64,000 nucleotides of DNA. Source: Massilia sp. CFBP 13721. Lineage in GTDB: Bacteria > Pseudomonadota > Gammaproteobacteria > Burkholderiales > Burkholderiaceae_D. Below, piece after piece: positions 50,350 to 59,548 of this stretch. The stretch spans positions 1-64,000 of the forward strand of contig NZ_JACYUY010000031.1 of the NCBI RefSeq assembly GCF_014842025.1, read 5' to 3'. A program made the position numbers and the translations under genes. The notes under the pieces are model-generated. The model was not told where the DNA came from, searched no databases, and was given only the letters and a program-made list of their open reading frames with translations. The stretch's first letter is position 1. Each line of letters starts with the position of its first letter.

Positions 50350-51378
50350 CTACATGAACACCGGCTCCGGCTCCAGCTCGACACCGAAGCGTTCGCGCAC
50401 GTCGTGCTGGATCGCGCGCGCCAGCGCCTGCACCTCGGCGCCGGTCGCGCCGCCGTTGTTCACCAGCACCAGCGCCTGCTTCGGATAGACGCCGGCCGCA
50501 CCCACACTCTTCCCTTTCCAGCCGCACTGGTCGATGAGCCAGCCCGCCGCCAGCTTTTCGCTGCCGTCCGGCTGGCGGTGGTGCACCAGTTGCGGGAAGC
50601 GCGCCAGCAGCGCCGCGCATTGCGCCGCGGGCACCACCGGATTCTTGAAGAAGCTGCCGGCATTGCCGATCTGCGCCGGGTCGGGCAGCTTGCGGCGGCG
50701 GATCGCGATCACGGTATCGCTCACCTGGCGCGGCGTCGGCGCCGCGATGCCGGCGGCCTCGACCGCCTGGGCCAGTTCGGCATAGCGCAGGTTCGGCTGC
50801 CAGTTGCGCGGCAAGGCGAAGGTAACGTCGAGCACCACCAGGCCGGCGCCCTCGGGATGCTTGAAGATGCTGTCGCGGTAGCCGAAGAGGCAGGCGGCTG
50901 CGTCCAGGGTGCGCCGTGCGCCGCTGGCCAGGTCGTAGACGGTCAGCGAATGGAACACATCCTTGATTTCCAGGCCATAGGCCCCGATATTCTGGATCGG
51001 CGCGGCGCCCACGGTACCGGGGATCAGCGACAGGTTTTCCAGTCCGCCCAGGCCTTGTTCGAGCGTGTAGTCGACGAAGGCATGCCAGTTTTCGCCGGCG
51101 CCGGCGCGCACCAGGGTCTTGCCGTCCACTTCGCCCAGGATTTCACGGCCGCCGATTGCCATGTGCAGCACCAGCGCCGCGACGTCGCGCGTGAGCAGCA
51201 CGTTGCTGCCGCCGCCGAGGATAAAGCAAGACATGCCGGCCAAGCGCGCATCCGCGCGCAGCGCGTCGAGATCGGACGCGTCCGTCACGCGCAGGTAATG
51301 GCGCGCGTGCGCCGCCAGGCCGAAGGTGTTAAAGGCTTGCAGGGAAACGTCGTGTTCGATCGTGAGTTCGGTGGACAT
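50350..51378 (-). CDS. murB: UDP-N-acetylmuramate dehydrogenase
   Basis: This 342-residue FAD enzyme reduces UDP-GlcNAc-enolpyruvate with NADPH to make UDP-MurNAc for peptidoglycan. Visible are FILGGGSNVLLT (about 52), GAGENWHAFVDYTLEQGLGGLENLSLIPGTVGAAPIQNIGAYG (about 93-135, FAD pocket), FGYRDSIFK (about 165, substrate Tyr/Arg) and GSFFKNPVV (about 228, proton-donor Ser). Length is typical of type I MurB. The gene is divergent from YajQ. Confidence 0.96.
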   Translation of the reverse strand: MSTELTIEHDVSLQAFNTFGLAAHARHYLRVTDASDLDALRADARLAGMSCFILGGGSNVLLTRDVAALVLHMAIGGREILGEVDGKTLVRAGAGENWHAFVDYTLEQGLGGLENLSLIPGTVGAAPIQNIGAYGLEIKDVFHSLTVYDLASGARRTLDAAACLFGYRDSIFKHPEGAGLVVLDVTFALPRNWQPNLRYAELAQAVEAAGIAAPTPRQVSDTVIAIRRRKLPDPAQIGNAGSFFKNPVVPAAQCAALLARFPQLVHHRQPDGSEKLAAGWLIDQCGWKGKSVGAAGVYPKQALVLVNNGGATGAEVQALARAIQHDVRERFGVELEPEPVFM

Positions 51379-51528
51379 GGATTTCTGGCATTTAGCGGGG
51401 CGGAAACCAATCGATTATAGAGGCAATGCCGTGACAAGCCCGGCGCCGGCGGCGAAAACGGTCGTTCTATTCCAGCTTGTCCGTTAAAATACTGCCACTT
51501 ATAAATTAGCAAGCCAAAGGAAACCACC

Positions 51529-52014
51529 ATGCCATCGTTTGACGTGGTCTGCGAAGCAGACATGGTCGAAGTCAAGAACGCCGTCGAGCAATCGAACAAG
51601 GAAATCACCACCCGTTTCGATTTCAAGGGCAGCTCCGCCAAGGTCGAGCAAAAGGAAAAGGAATTGACGCTGTTCGCCGATTCCGATTTCCAGCTGAACC
51701 AGGTGTACGACGTGCTGGTCAACAAGATGACCAAGCGTAAGGTCGACGTGCGCTTCCTCGACGCGGAAAAAGTGGAAAAGATCGGCGGCGACAAGGTCAA
51801 GCAAGTCATCAAGGTGCGCAACGGCATCGAGACCGAGGACGCCAAGAAGATCACCAAGGCGATCAAGGAAAGCAAGATGAAGGTGCAGGCCAGCATCCAG
51901 GGCGAAACGGTGCGCGTCACCGGCGCCAAGCGCGATGACCTGCAGGCCGCAATGGCCCTGCTGCGCAAGGACATCCAGGACTTGCCGCTGGCGTTCAATA
52001 ATTTCCGCGATTAA
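51529..52014 (+). CDS. yajQ: YajQ-family nucleotide-binding protein
   Basis: The product is 161 residues long and cytoplasmic, with two ferredoxin-like repeats. The family start MPSFDVVCEADMVEVKNAVEQSNKEITTRFDFKGS is unmistakable, and QASIQGETVRVTGAKRDDLQAAMALLR lies near the C-terminus. YajQ proteins bind cyclic di-GMP or nucleotides and act with transcription factors in some species. In a window with several cyclic-di-GMP enzymes it is a plausible effector. An AAAGGAAA site precedes the ATG. Confidence 0.95.
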   Translation: MPSFDVVCEADMVEVKNAVEQSNKEITTRFDFKGSSAKVEQKEKELTLFADSDFQLNQVYDVLVNKMTKRKVDVRFLDAEKVEKIGGDKVKQVIKVRNGIETEDAKKITKAIKESKMKVQASIQGETVRVTGAKRDDLQAAMALLRKDIQDLPLAFNNFRD

Positions 52015-52148
52015 ATCGGAAGCGCAGCGTCCGGCGCCGGCGCATACCCAGCGCCGCACACCTCGCGCTACCCCGTTTTTGCTTGGGGTAGAATTGAGGC
52101 TGCACAAAGCTAGAGCAATTAGTAGCAACTGAGGGTCTAAGGATAGCA

Positions 52149-53414
52149 ATGAAACGTGTTGATGATTTCCGCCTGCGTCTGGGCAATAAAGAATACGTGC
52201 CCATCATGATCGGCGGAATGGGCGTGGACATTTCCACCTCCGAGCTTGCGCTGGAAGCGGCGCGCCTGGGCGGCATCGGCCATATCTCGGATGCCATGGT
52301 GCAAGACGTCTCGGACCGCAAGTTCGACACGACCTTCGTCAAGGACAAGACCAAGCTCTACAAGTTCAACATCAACAACATGGACAAGGCGGTGGTGCAG
52401 TTCGACCTCGAACGCCTGGCCGAAGCAACGCGCCTGCACGTGGGCGCGACCATGGCGGCGAAAAAGGGCGATGGCCTGATTTTCGTAAACTGCATGGAAA
52501 AGCTGACCATGAACGCGCCCAAGGAAACGCTGCGCACGCGCCTGGCCTCGGCGCTGGACGCCGGCATCGACGGCATCACCATGTCGGCCGGCCTGCACCT
52601 CGGTTCCTTCGAGCTGATCAAGGACCATCCGCGCTTCCGCGAAGCCAAGCTGGGTATCATCGTGTCCTCGGTGCGCGCGCTGCAACTGTTCCTGCGTAAG
52701 GTTGCGAAGCTGAACCGTCCACCCGATTTCATCATCGTCGAAGGACCGCTCGCCGGCGGCCACCTGGGCTTCGGCTTCGACTGGAAGAACTACGACCTGC
52801 ACCTGATCATCGACGAGATCCTCGCCTACATGCGCGCGGAAAACATCGACATCCCGCTGATCGCGGCCGGCGGCGTGTTCACCGGTTCCGACGCGGTGGC
52901 CTTCCTGGAAAAAGGCGTGGGCGGCGTGCAGGTGGCGACCCGCTTCACCGTCACCCGCGAGTGCGGCATGCCCGACAGCGTCAAGCAGGAATACTTCCGC
53001 GCCAGCGAGGAAGACATCATCGTCAACGGCATTTCGCCGACCGGCTACCCGATGCGCATGCTCAAAAGCACGCCGGCAATCGGTTCCGGCATCCGTCCCG
53101 GCTGCGAATCCTACGGCTACCTGCTCGATGCCACCGGCAACTGCGCCTACATCAATTCGTACAACCGCGAAGTGCTGGCCAACCCGGACGTCAAGAACCC
53201 GCCAGTGTTCGACAAGACCTGCCTGTGCACGCACATGCGCAACTACAATTGCTGGACCTGCGGCCATTACACCTATCGCCTGAAGGACACCACCCACAAG
53301 CTGGCCAACGGCGACTACCAGATCATGAGCGCCGAGCACGTGTTCAAGGATTACCAGTTCAGCGTCGACAACCAGATCGCACTGCCGGAAAAACAGGAGA
53401 GCGCGGCGGCCTGA
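52149..53414 (+). CDS. Nitronate monooxygenase-like flavoprotein with C-terminal Cys cluster
   Basis: This 421-residue TIM-barrel FMN protein of the 2-nitropropane dioxygenase family begins with PIMIGGMGVDISTSELALEAARLGGIGHIS (about 18-48). MSAGLHLGSFELI lies near 144, VEGPLAGGHLGFGFDW near 197 (the usual G-G-H), and AAGGVFTGSDAVAFLEKGVGGVQVATRF near 238 gives the phosphate-binding turn. The extra C-terminal region contains KTCLCTHMRNYNCWTCGHYTYRL (about 355-379), a C-x-C-x8-C-x2-C pattern that could hold zinc or an iron-sulfur cluster and is not part of simple NMOs. It may be an enoyl reductase or nitronate oxidase; the substrate is unknown. Confidence 0.85.
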   Translation: MKRVDDFRLRLGNKEYVPIMIGGMGVDISTSELALEAARLGGIGHISDAMVQDVSDRKFDTTFVKDKTKLYKFNINNMDKAVVQFDLERLAEATRLHVGATMAAKKGDGLIFVNCMEKLTMNAPKETLRTRLASALDAGIDGITMSAGLHLGSFELIKDHPRFREAKLGIIVSSVRALQLFLRKVAKLNRPPDFIIVEGPLAGGHLGFGFDWKNYDLHLIIDEILAYMRAENIDIPLIAAGGVFTGSDAVAFLEKGVGGVQVATRFTVTRECGMPDSVKQEYFRASEEDIIVNGISPTGYPMRMLKSTPAIGSGIRPGCESYGYLLDATGNCAYINSYNREVLANPDVKNPPVFDKTCLCTHMRNYNCWTCGHYTYRLKDTTHKLANGDYQIMSAEHVFKDYQFSVDNQIALPEKQESAAA

Positions 53415-53437
53415 GCCACGACGCTTCGTCCTTTCGC

Positions 53438-53466
53438 AAAAAGCCACGCTCAGCCGTGGCTTTTTG
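53438..53466 (+). terminator. Terminator after the NMO-like gene
   Basis: AAAAAGCCACG pairs with CGTGGCTTTTT over a short loop. Confidence 0.88.
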
Positions 53467-53553
53467 TTTTGGAACAAGCGCGACACAGGGTGGGGAACGG
53501 GTGTAGGCTGCACGAGTCCAACTGAGGATGCCATCCAACCAAAGGCGCCCAGC

Positions 53554-55959
53554 ATGACCACGCCCGTACCGACTGCCAACGCCGCCTTTCTCGTCGACGG
53601 GGTGGGCATTGTCATGAGCTGGAACCACGCCTGCGAAAAGCTGCTCGGTTTCATGAGCGGAACGATCATCGGCCAGCCGTTCGGCGCCCTGCTGGTCGGC
53701 ATAGCCCCCGAAGACCGCGCCGAGCGCTGGCGCGGCCTTGCCGAAGACTACGGGCATACCAACCGGGTCGTGCTGCGCCACGCCGACGGCAGCACCGTCA
53801 AGGCCGAACTGGCGCTGACGCCGCAAACCGGCGCGGATGGAGCGACGCACTTCTGGGTCGCCGCCATCGACAACGTCCACACCGATGCCACGCCCGACGC
53901 GGTGCTGGTCGGGCGCACGCCGCTGGCGGCCGTGGTCGACTTCCTGCCCGGCACGATCTATGCGATCAACCGCGCCGGCCGCTTCGTGCTGTGGAACCGC
54001 AACCACGAACGCATGACCGAGCTCGGCCCCGACGAAATGGCGGCCACCAGCCCGCTCGAACTGTTCGACCTGGAAACGCGGCCGCTGATCGCCGACAGCA
54101 TCCGCCGCGTGTTCGAGAACGGCGAGGAAGTCTCCATCGAGGCCGACGTCATCGGCCGCAGCGGCCGCGAAACGCCGATGCTGCTGTGCGGCGCGCGGGT
54201 GGAGTGCAACGGCGGTCACTACCTGTTCGGCATGGGGATCGACATCACCCGGCGCCGTCACCAGGAACGCATGCTGCGCCTGCGCGAACGCGCCCTGCAC
54301 GCGGCCAGCAACGGCATCGTCATCACCGGCATGGACGGGCGCGACTGCCCGATCGAATACGTCAATCCCGCCTTCGAGCGCATTACCGGCTACAGCGCCG
54401 ACGAGGTCATTGGGCGCGACTCGCGCTTCATGGCCGCACCCGGCATGGACGAGAACGAGCGCCTGCTGTTGCACGAGGCGATTGCCGCGCGCCGGCCCGT
54501 CAACGTGGTGTTTCGCAACATGCGCAAGAATGGCGAACTGTTCTGGAACGACCTTTCAATCACCCCGGTGGAGGGCGAGCATGGCGAAAGCACCCACTTC
54601 ATCGGCGTCATCATGGACGTCACCGCGACCAAGCAGCGTACCGCCCACCTCGAGCACGAGGTCAACCACGACGCCCTGACCGGCCTGGCCAACCGCAACC
54701 TGCTGTGGGACCGGCTGGAACAGGCGCTGCACATGGCGCAGCGCCAGAAGCAGCTGGTCGGCATCCTGCTGATCGACCTGAACAACTTCAAGGCCATCAA
54801 CGATACCTACGGCCACGAAGCCGGCGACGTGGTGCTGAAGGTGGTCGCGCGGCGCCTGCAGGCCTCGGTGCGCGACAGCGACACGGTGGCGCGCCTGTCG
54901 GGCGACGAATTCGTACTGGTGCTGGTCAACCAGCCCTCGCTGCGCTACACGCTGCGCATGATCGAGCGCCTGCGCCAGGGCCTGACCCAGCCGGTGTCGT
55001 TCATGCACAAGGAAATCGAAGTCGGCGCCAGCCTCGGGGTCGCGGTCTACCCGCACGACGGGCTCACCTCGGTCGACCTGGTGCGCTCGGCCGACGTCGC
55101 CATGTACCACGCCAAGGCCACCGGCCGCAACGAGATCTATTTCTTTTCGAACGACATGAAATCGACCACCGAGGCACGCCAGCGCCTCGACGCCGGCATG
55201 TCGCACGCCATCGAACGGGGCGAACTGTTCATGCTGTACCAGCCCTGCATCGATGCGCGCAGCAACCGCGTCACCTGCTTCGAAGCCCTGCTGCGCTGGC
55301 GCCATCCCGAGCATGGCGTGCTGCTGCCGTCGGCCTTCCTGGCCGAAGCCGAAGAGAACGGCCGCATCGTCGAATTCGGCGCCTGGGTGCTCGACCAGGC
55401 CTGCGCCTTCCTGCGCGATTTGAAAGCGATCGGGGTGACCGACGTGCCGGTCACGGTCAACGTCTCGGCGCGCGAATACGGGCAGCACGATTTCGTGGCA
55501 AAGATCGCGGCGCGGCTGGTGGCGCACGGCCTCACGCCGGGCAGCCTGCAGATCGAGCTGCGCGAGGAAACGGTGATGCGCAACCCGGGCCAGGTGCGCG
55601 ACCTGGCCCTGCAATTGCGCGCGCTCGGCCTGACGCTGTCGATCGACGAATTCGGCCAGGGCATGACCGACATCGGCTTCCTGCGCGAGCTGTCGGTCGG
55701 CCAGCTGAAACTGTCGAAACAATCGGTGCACGCGATCGCCGCCGACGAACCCGACGGCGACGGCAGCACCATGGCGCGCACGCTGATCGACATCGGGCAC
55801 AACCTCAGGATGCAGGTGATCGGCGAGGCGGTGGAAACGCGGGCGCAGCGCGAGTTTTTGACGGTGCACGGGTGCGAGGCGCTGCAGGGGGTGTTGTTGA
55901 GCGAACCGGTGACGGTGGAGGCGGCGCGGGATTTGGTGCGCGACCGGATGCCGGCGTAA
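53554..55959 (+). CDS. PAS-GGDEF-EAL protein with degenerate EAL
   Basis: The protein has about 801 residues from ATG 53554. Three PAS-type sensor modules (about 8-110, 120-240, 250-370; the last has the LOV/PAS-like INPAFERITGYSADEVIGRD) precede a GGDEF domain with RLSGDEFVLVL (about 446), a functional SGDEF variant. The EAL domain keeps EAL in CFEALLRW (about 574) and IELREE. It has IDEFGQG for DDFGTG (about 696), LKLSKQS for LKIDxxF (about 718; metal-site Asp lost) and GEAVET for EGVET. It is therefore expected to make cyclic di-GMP but not to hydrolyse it. No TM segment is seen. Confidence 0.92.
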   Translation: MTTPVPTANAAFLVDGVGIVMSWNHACEKLLGFMSGTIIGQPFGALLVGIAPEDRAERWRGLAEDYGHTNRVVLRHADGSTVKAELALTPQTGADGATHFWVAAIDNVHTDATPDAVLVGRTPLAAVVDFLPGTIYAINRAGRFVLWNRNHERMTELGPDEMAATSPLELFDLETRPLIADSIRRVFENGEEVSIEADVIGRSGRETPMLLCGARVECNGGHYLFGMGIDITRRRHQERMLRLRERALHAASNGIVITGMDGRDCPIEYVNPAFERITGYSADEVIGRDSRFMAAPGMDENERLLLHEAIAARRPVNVVFRNMRKNGELFWNDLSITPVEGEHGESTHFIGVIMDVTATKQRTAHLEHEVNHDALTGLANRNLLWDRLEQALHMAQRQKQLVGILLIDLNNFKAINDTYGHEAGDVVLKVVARRLQASVRDSDTVARLSGDEFVLVLVNQPSLRYTLRMIERLRQGLTQPVSFMHKEIEVGASLGVAVYPHDGLTSVDLVRSADVAMYHAKATGRNEIYFFSNDMKSTTEARQRLDAGMSHAIERGELFMLYQPCIDARSNRVTCFEALLRWRHPEHGVLLPSAFLAEAEENGRIVEFGAWVLDQACAFLRDLKAIGVTDVPVTVNVSAREYGQHDFVAKIAARLVAHGLTPGSLQIELREETVMRNPGQVRDLALQLRALGLTLSIDEFGQGMTDIGFLRELSVGQLKLSKQSVHAIAADEPDGDGSTMARTLIDIGHNLRMQVIGEAVETRAQREFLTVHGCEALQGVLLSEPVTVEAARDLVRDRMPA

Positions 55960-56013
55960 GGTGTGCGAGGGTCCTCGGGGCTGTTGCCTGTGGGGCTAGC
56001 GGTGTGCATGATC

Positions 56014-56117
56014 CGCGTGGACTCAAGAGTCCACCCTACGGTCACCGCTAACGGCGAGATCATACGAAACCCGGATACGTAGCGTGTCTCGTAGGATGGA
56101 CTCCCGAGTCCATGCGG
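56014..56117. repeat. REP-like repeat 8
   Basis: GCGTGGACTCAAGAGTCCACCCTACGG (imperfect palindrome) and, about 50 bases on, a diverged inverted copy CGTAGGATGGACTC...GAGTCCATGCGG. Confidence 0.75.
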
Positions 56118-56173
56118 ATTCAAGAGACCACTAGCAGGGCAGGCAACAGCCCCACCCTGCTAGCAAAACAGCT

Positions 56174-57127
56174 TCAACCTTCGCTGGTAATCCGCTGAAT
56201 CAAGGCCCCCAGCACGTCCTCCGCCATCGCGTTGTCCACCTGGCAGGTTCCGGCATTCTCATGCCCGCCGCCACCGTACTCCAGCATCAGCGCACCGATG
56301 TTGGTCTTCGACGTCCGGTTCAGGATCGATTTGCCGGTGGCGAACACCGTGTTCTGGTTTTTCAGGCCCCACAGCACGTGGATCGAGATGTTCGTTTCGG
56401 GGAACAAGGCGTAGATGATGAAGCGGTTGCCGGCGAAGATGGTGGCTTCCTCGCGTAGGTCGAGCACGACCAGGTTCCCGTGCACGCGCGCGCAGCGGCG
56501 GATCTGTTCCTTGCACAGGTTGCTGTGCTCGAAGTACAGTCTGGTGCGTTCCTGCACGTCCGGCAGCGCCATGATCTCGTCGATCGAATGGTTGCGGCAG
56601 GCCTCGATCAGTTCCATCATCAGCTGGTAATTCGAGATGCGGAAGTCGCGGAAGCGGCCCAGGCCGGTGCGCGCGTCCATCAGGAAGTTCAGCAGGTTCC
56701 AGCCGGCCGGCTCGAGCACTTCGTCGCGCGAAAAACGCGCGCTGTCGGCCTTGTCGACGGCGGCCATCATGTCCTGCCAGGCCAGCGGGAACACCTTGTC
56801 GCCGCCGTAATGGTCCCAGACCACGCGCGCGGCCGAGGGGGCGTCGGGCTGGATCACGTGGTTGTTGCGCAGGCCGCTGTTGCGAATCGTCTCGGACAGG
56901 TGGTGGTCGAAGGCCAGGTGGGCGCCTGCCACGTACGGCAGGTTGGTCGTGATGTCGCGGCTGGTGATCGCCACTTTCCCGTCCTGCATGTCCTTCGGGT
57001 GGACGAAGAGGATCTCGTCGATCAGGTCCAGGTGCTTGAGCAGGACGGCGCAGACCAGGCCATCGAAATCGCTGCGGGTAACGAGACGGAATTTGTTTGG
57101 AAGGTCGGGGGTTGGCGCGGCGGACAT
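56174..57127 (-). CDS. DHH-family phosphoesterase
   Basis: The protein has 317 residues from ATG 57127 (AAAGGA site upstream); the longer frame to 57181 is less likely. RLVTRSDFDGLVCAVLLKHL (about 15-34) carries the first metal Asp motif, AHLAFDHHLSETI (about 70-82) is the name-giving D-H-H, and the DHHA1 end has YGGGGHENAGTCQV (about 287-300). Enzymes of this type hydrolyse nanoRNA, cyclic dinucleotide products, pAp or polyphosphate. An nrnA- or exopolyphosphatase-like role is plausible, and breakdown of pGpG would suit this cyclic-di-GMP-rich region. The exact substrate is not visible. Confidence 0.88.
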   Translation of the reverse strand: MSAAPTPDLPNKFRLVTRSDFDGLVCAVLLKHLDLIDEILFVHPKDMQDGKVAITSRDITTNLPYVAGAHLAFDHHLSETIRNSGLRNNHVIQPDAPSAARVVWDHYGGDKVFPLAWQDMMAAVDKADSARFSRDEVLEPAGWNLLNFLMDARTGLGRFRDFRISNYQLMMELIEACRNHSIDEIMALPDVQERTRLYFEHSNLCKEQIRRCARVHGNLVVLDLREEATIFAGNRFIIYALFPETNISIHVLWGLKNQNTVFATGKSILNRTSKTNIGALMLEYGGGGHENAGTCQVDNAMAEDVLGALIQRITSEG

Positions 57128-57439
57128 CGGCGGATCCTTTCGTCGAAAGAGCATGGGAATGGCTTTTATCATACCGCGCAATGTTTCCCATTGTCAGGTT
57201 TTATGGCCGCCTTTGGCAACGGACAAGCGGCCCCGGTGCCGCGATGTGCATTCCACGCCCCGCATCGTGCAGGCTGTCGCAAAGTGCATGCAGCGGGGCG
57301 CCAGGCGGGGTAAAGTTGCAACATTCCAACAATTTGGCCGCCCTGCGACACCAGCATGCCATTTATACAAGGCGTAGCGGCACCGGGCGGCAGGGACGCG
57401 GTACACTCGCTGCGCCACGAATCGACGACAAGACCTGAC

Positions 57440-58717
57440 ATGCAAGCGCGCAGCTCGACCCACCACTATTTTTCCGGCATCCTGTCGTCGCTCTACCGCG
57501 CCTTCGATGCCGTCGCCACCTGGGTGACCCAGCTGTCGTGGTGGAAGTTCTTCCTGTTCGCCGCGCTGACCCTGATCGCCGGCGCCATCTTGCAGGAAGA
57601 ACTGTTTTCCGGCGGCGAGGTCGAGATTGCCGCGGCCGAGCGTGCCGCGCGGCGCGACCAGACCAGCATCGTCATCGACGACAGCGGCATCCGTTTCAAT
57701 CCGCGCAACAAGCCCAAGCCGCCCGAGGCACCTCCCCTGCCGCCGGCGGCACCCGGCGCGCCAGTGGCGCCCGCCACGCCCGCAACGCCGGACCTGGCCT
57801 TGCCGAAAGGCGCCAATCCTGGCAGCGACGCGGTCCACATCGAACTGCCGCCGCAGATCGCCGAAGAGTTGTCGGTGGCGATCGAAGGCGCCGTCGACGA
57901 TGCGGCCGAAGCAAAGGTGTCGCGTTATCACAAACAGGCCTCGACCTGGTTCAACAGCTTCGTGTTCCTGCTGGTGCTGGCGCTGTTCGGCATCAAGGCC
58001 CTGATGGGCGGCAAGAAGCGCGCCGAGCAGCAGACCCAGAGCGCGAACGCCGCCGCCGAGCGCGAATCGATGCAGCGCCAGCTGTCGGAAGCGAAGATGC
58101 AGATGATGCAGGCGCAGGTCGAGCCGCACTTCCTGTTCAACACGCTGGCCTCGGTCGAGCACCTGATCGAAACCAATCCGCCGCGCGCCTCGGCCATGCA
58201 GCGCAGCCTGATCCTCTACCTGCGCGCGGTGTTGCCGCAGATGCGCGACAACAACCTGGTGACCAACCTCGGCCGCGAAGTCGACATGGTGACCGCCTAC
58301 CTCGACCTGCTCAAAATGCGCATGGAAGAGCGCCTGACGGTCGACATGCGCATCCCCGACAGCCTGCGCAGCGCGGCCTTCCCGCCGATGATGCTGCAGT
58401 CGATGGTCGAAAACGCGATCAAGCACGGCCTCGAATGCAAGCCCGAGGGTGGCACCCTGAAAATCGTCGCCGACGTCGCCGCCGACAAGTTGCGCGTGAC
58501 CGTCACCGACGACGGCGTCGGCTTCGGCGTGGTGCCCAGCACCGGCACCGGCCTGGGCTTGCCGACCATCCGCGAGCGCCTGCGCCTGTTACATGGCGAC
58601 GGTGGCCAGCTGCACATCGCCGCCAACAGCCCGACCGGCGTGATTGCGATGGTCGAGGTGCCGTACATAACCGCGATGAGCGCGCACGCCGTGCCGAAGC
58701 CGGCCCCGGTGCGCTAA
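57440..58717 (+). CDS. LytS/YehU-type membrane sensor histidine kinase
   Basis: The protein has about 425 residues from ATG 57440. TM1 (about 32-52, FFLFAALTLIAGAIL) is followed by a periplasmic segment with a Pro/Ala-rich stretch (PEAPPLPPAAPGAPVAPATPATP, about 96-118) and TM2 (about 172-192). A coiled coil leads to the His_kinase motif QAQVEPHFLFNTLASVEHLIE (about 230-250; phospho-acceptor His). HATPase_c follows with VENAIKHGLE (about 317), DDGVGFG and GTGLGLPTIRERL. It is encoded 69 bases before its probable partner, the LytTR response regulator. Confidence 0.92.
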   Translation: MQARSSTHHYFSGILSSLYRAFDAVATWVTQLSWWKFFLFAALTLIAGAILQEELFSGGEVEIAAAERAARRDQTSIVIDDSGIRFNPRNKPKPPEAPPLPPAAPGAPVAPATPATPDLALPKGANPGSDAVHIELPPQIAEELSVAIEGAVDDAAEAKVSRYHKQASTWFNSFVFLLVLALFGIKALMGGKKRAEQQTQSANAAAERESMQRQLSEAKMQMMQAQVEPHFLFNTLASVEHLIETNPPRASAMQRSLILYLRAVLPQMRDNNLVTNLGREVDMVTAYLDLLKMRMEERLTVDMRIPDSLRSAAFPPMMLQSMVENAIKHGLECKPEGGTLKIVADVAADKLRVTVTDDGVGFGVVPSTGTGLGLPTIRERLRLLHGDGGQLHIAANSPTGVIAMVEVPYITAMSAHAVPKPAPVR

Positions 58718-58786
58718 TCGATGGCTTGCCTGCTGCGCCGTTTCGTTGAATAATTGTCACTCTCTCTTTCCGCCAGGACCACGACC

Positions 58787-59548
58787 ATGCCGACCGCGAT
58801 TATTGCCGATGATGAAAGACTGATGCGCGACCAGCTGCGCATGCGCCTGGAACAGGTGTGGCCGGAACTGCAGATCGTGGGCGAAGCGAAAAACGGCGAA
58901 GAGGCGGTCGAACTCGTCGGCCAGTGCAAGCCCGACCTGACCTTCCTCGACATCCGCATGCCCGGCAAGACCGGCATGGAAGCCGCACGCGAGATCGGCG
59001 ACCGCAGCCAGATCGTGTTCGTCACCGCCTACGACCAGTACGCGGTCGAGGCCTTTGAACAGGGCGCCGTCGATTACGTGCTGAAGCCGTCCGAACCCGA
59101 GCGCCTGAAGGTGACGGTCGAACGCCTGAAAGCGCGCCTGGGCAAGCCGGGCGCCGTGGTGAACGACAGCGTCACCGCGATGCTGTCGCAGCTGGCGGAA
59201 AAGATCGCGGCGCCCAAGCCGAAGCACCTGCAATGGATCCAGGCCAGCATCGGCCAGGATTTACGCATGATCCCGGTCGAGGACATCCTGTTCTTCCGCT
59301 CCGACGAAAAATACACCTGCGTGCAGACGGCGAGTTTCGAAGCCCTGATCAGGAAGCCGGTGCGCGACCTGGCCGACGAGCTCGACCCCGCCCTGTTCTG
59401 GCAGATCCACCGCGCCACGCTGGTCAACGTGAACGCCATCGAAGGCGTCACCCGCGACATCCGCGGGCGCCACCTGGTGCTGGTCAAGGGGCGGCCGGAA
59501 AAGCTGGAAGTGAGCCGCAGTTTCCTGCATTTGTTTAAACAAATGTAA
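58787..59548 (+). CDS. LytTR-family response regulator
   Basis: The protein has 253 residues from ATG 58787. The receiver domain (about 1-120) has ADDERLM, the phospho-acceptor Asp in PDLTFLDIRMPGKTG (about 54) and the Lys in VDYVLKPSEPERL. The LytTR DNA-binding domain (about 150-250) contains LFFRSDEKYTCVQTASFEALIRKPVRDLADELDPALFWQIHRATLVNVNAI. It forms a two-component system with the LytS-like kinase upstream. Target genes cannot be told. Confidence 0.94.
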   Translation: MPTAIIADDERLMRDQLRMRLEQVWPELQIVGEAKNGEEAVELVGQCKPDLTFLDIRMPGKTGMEAAREIGDRSQIVFVTAYDQYAVEAFEQGAVDYVLKPSEPERLKVTVERLKARLGKPGAVVNDSVTAMLSQLAEKIAAPKPKHLQWIQASIGQDLRMIPVEDILFFRSDEKYTCVQTASFEALIRKPVRDLADELDPALFWQIHRATLVNVNAIEGVTRDIRGRHLVLVKGRPEKLEVSRSFLHLFKQM

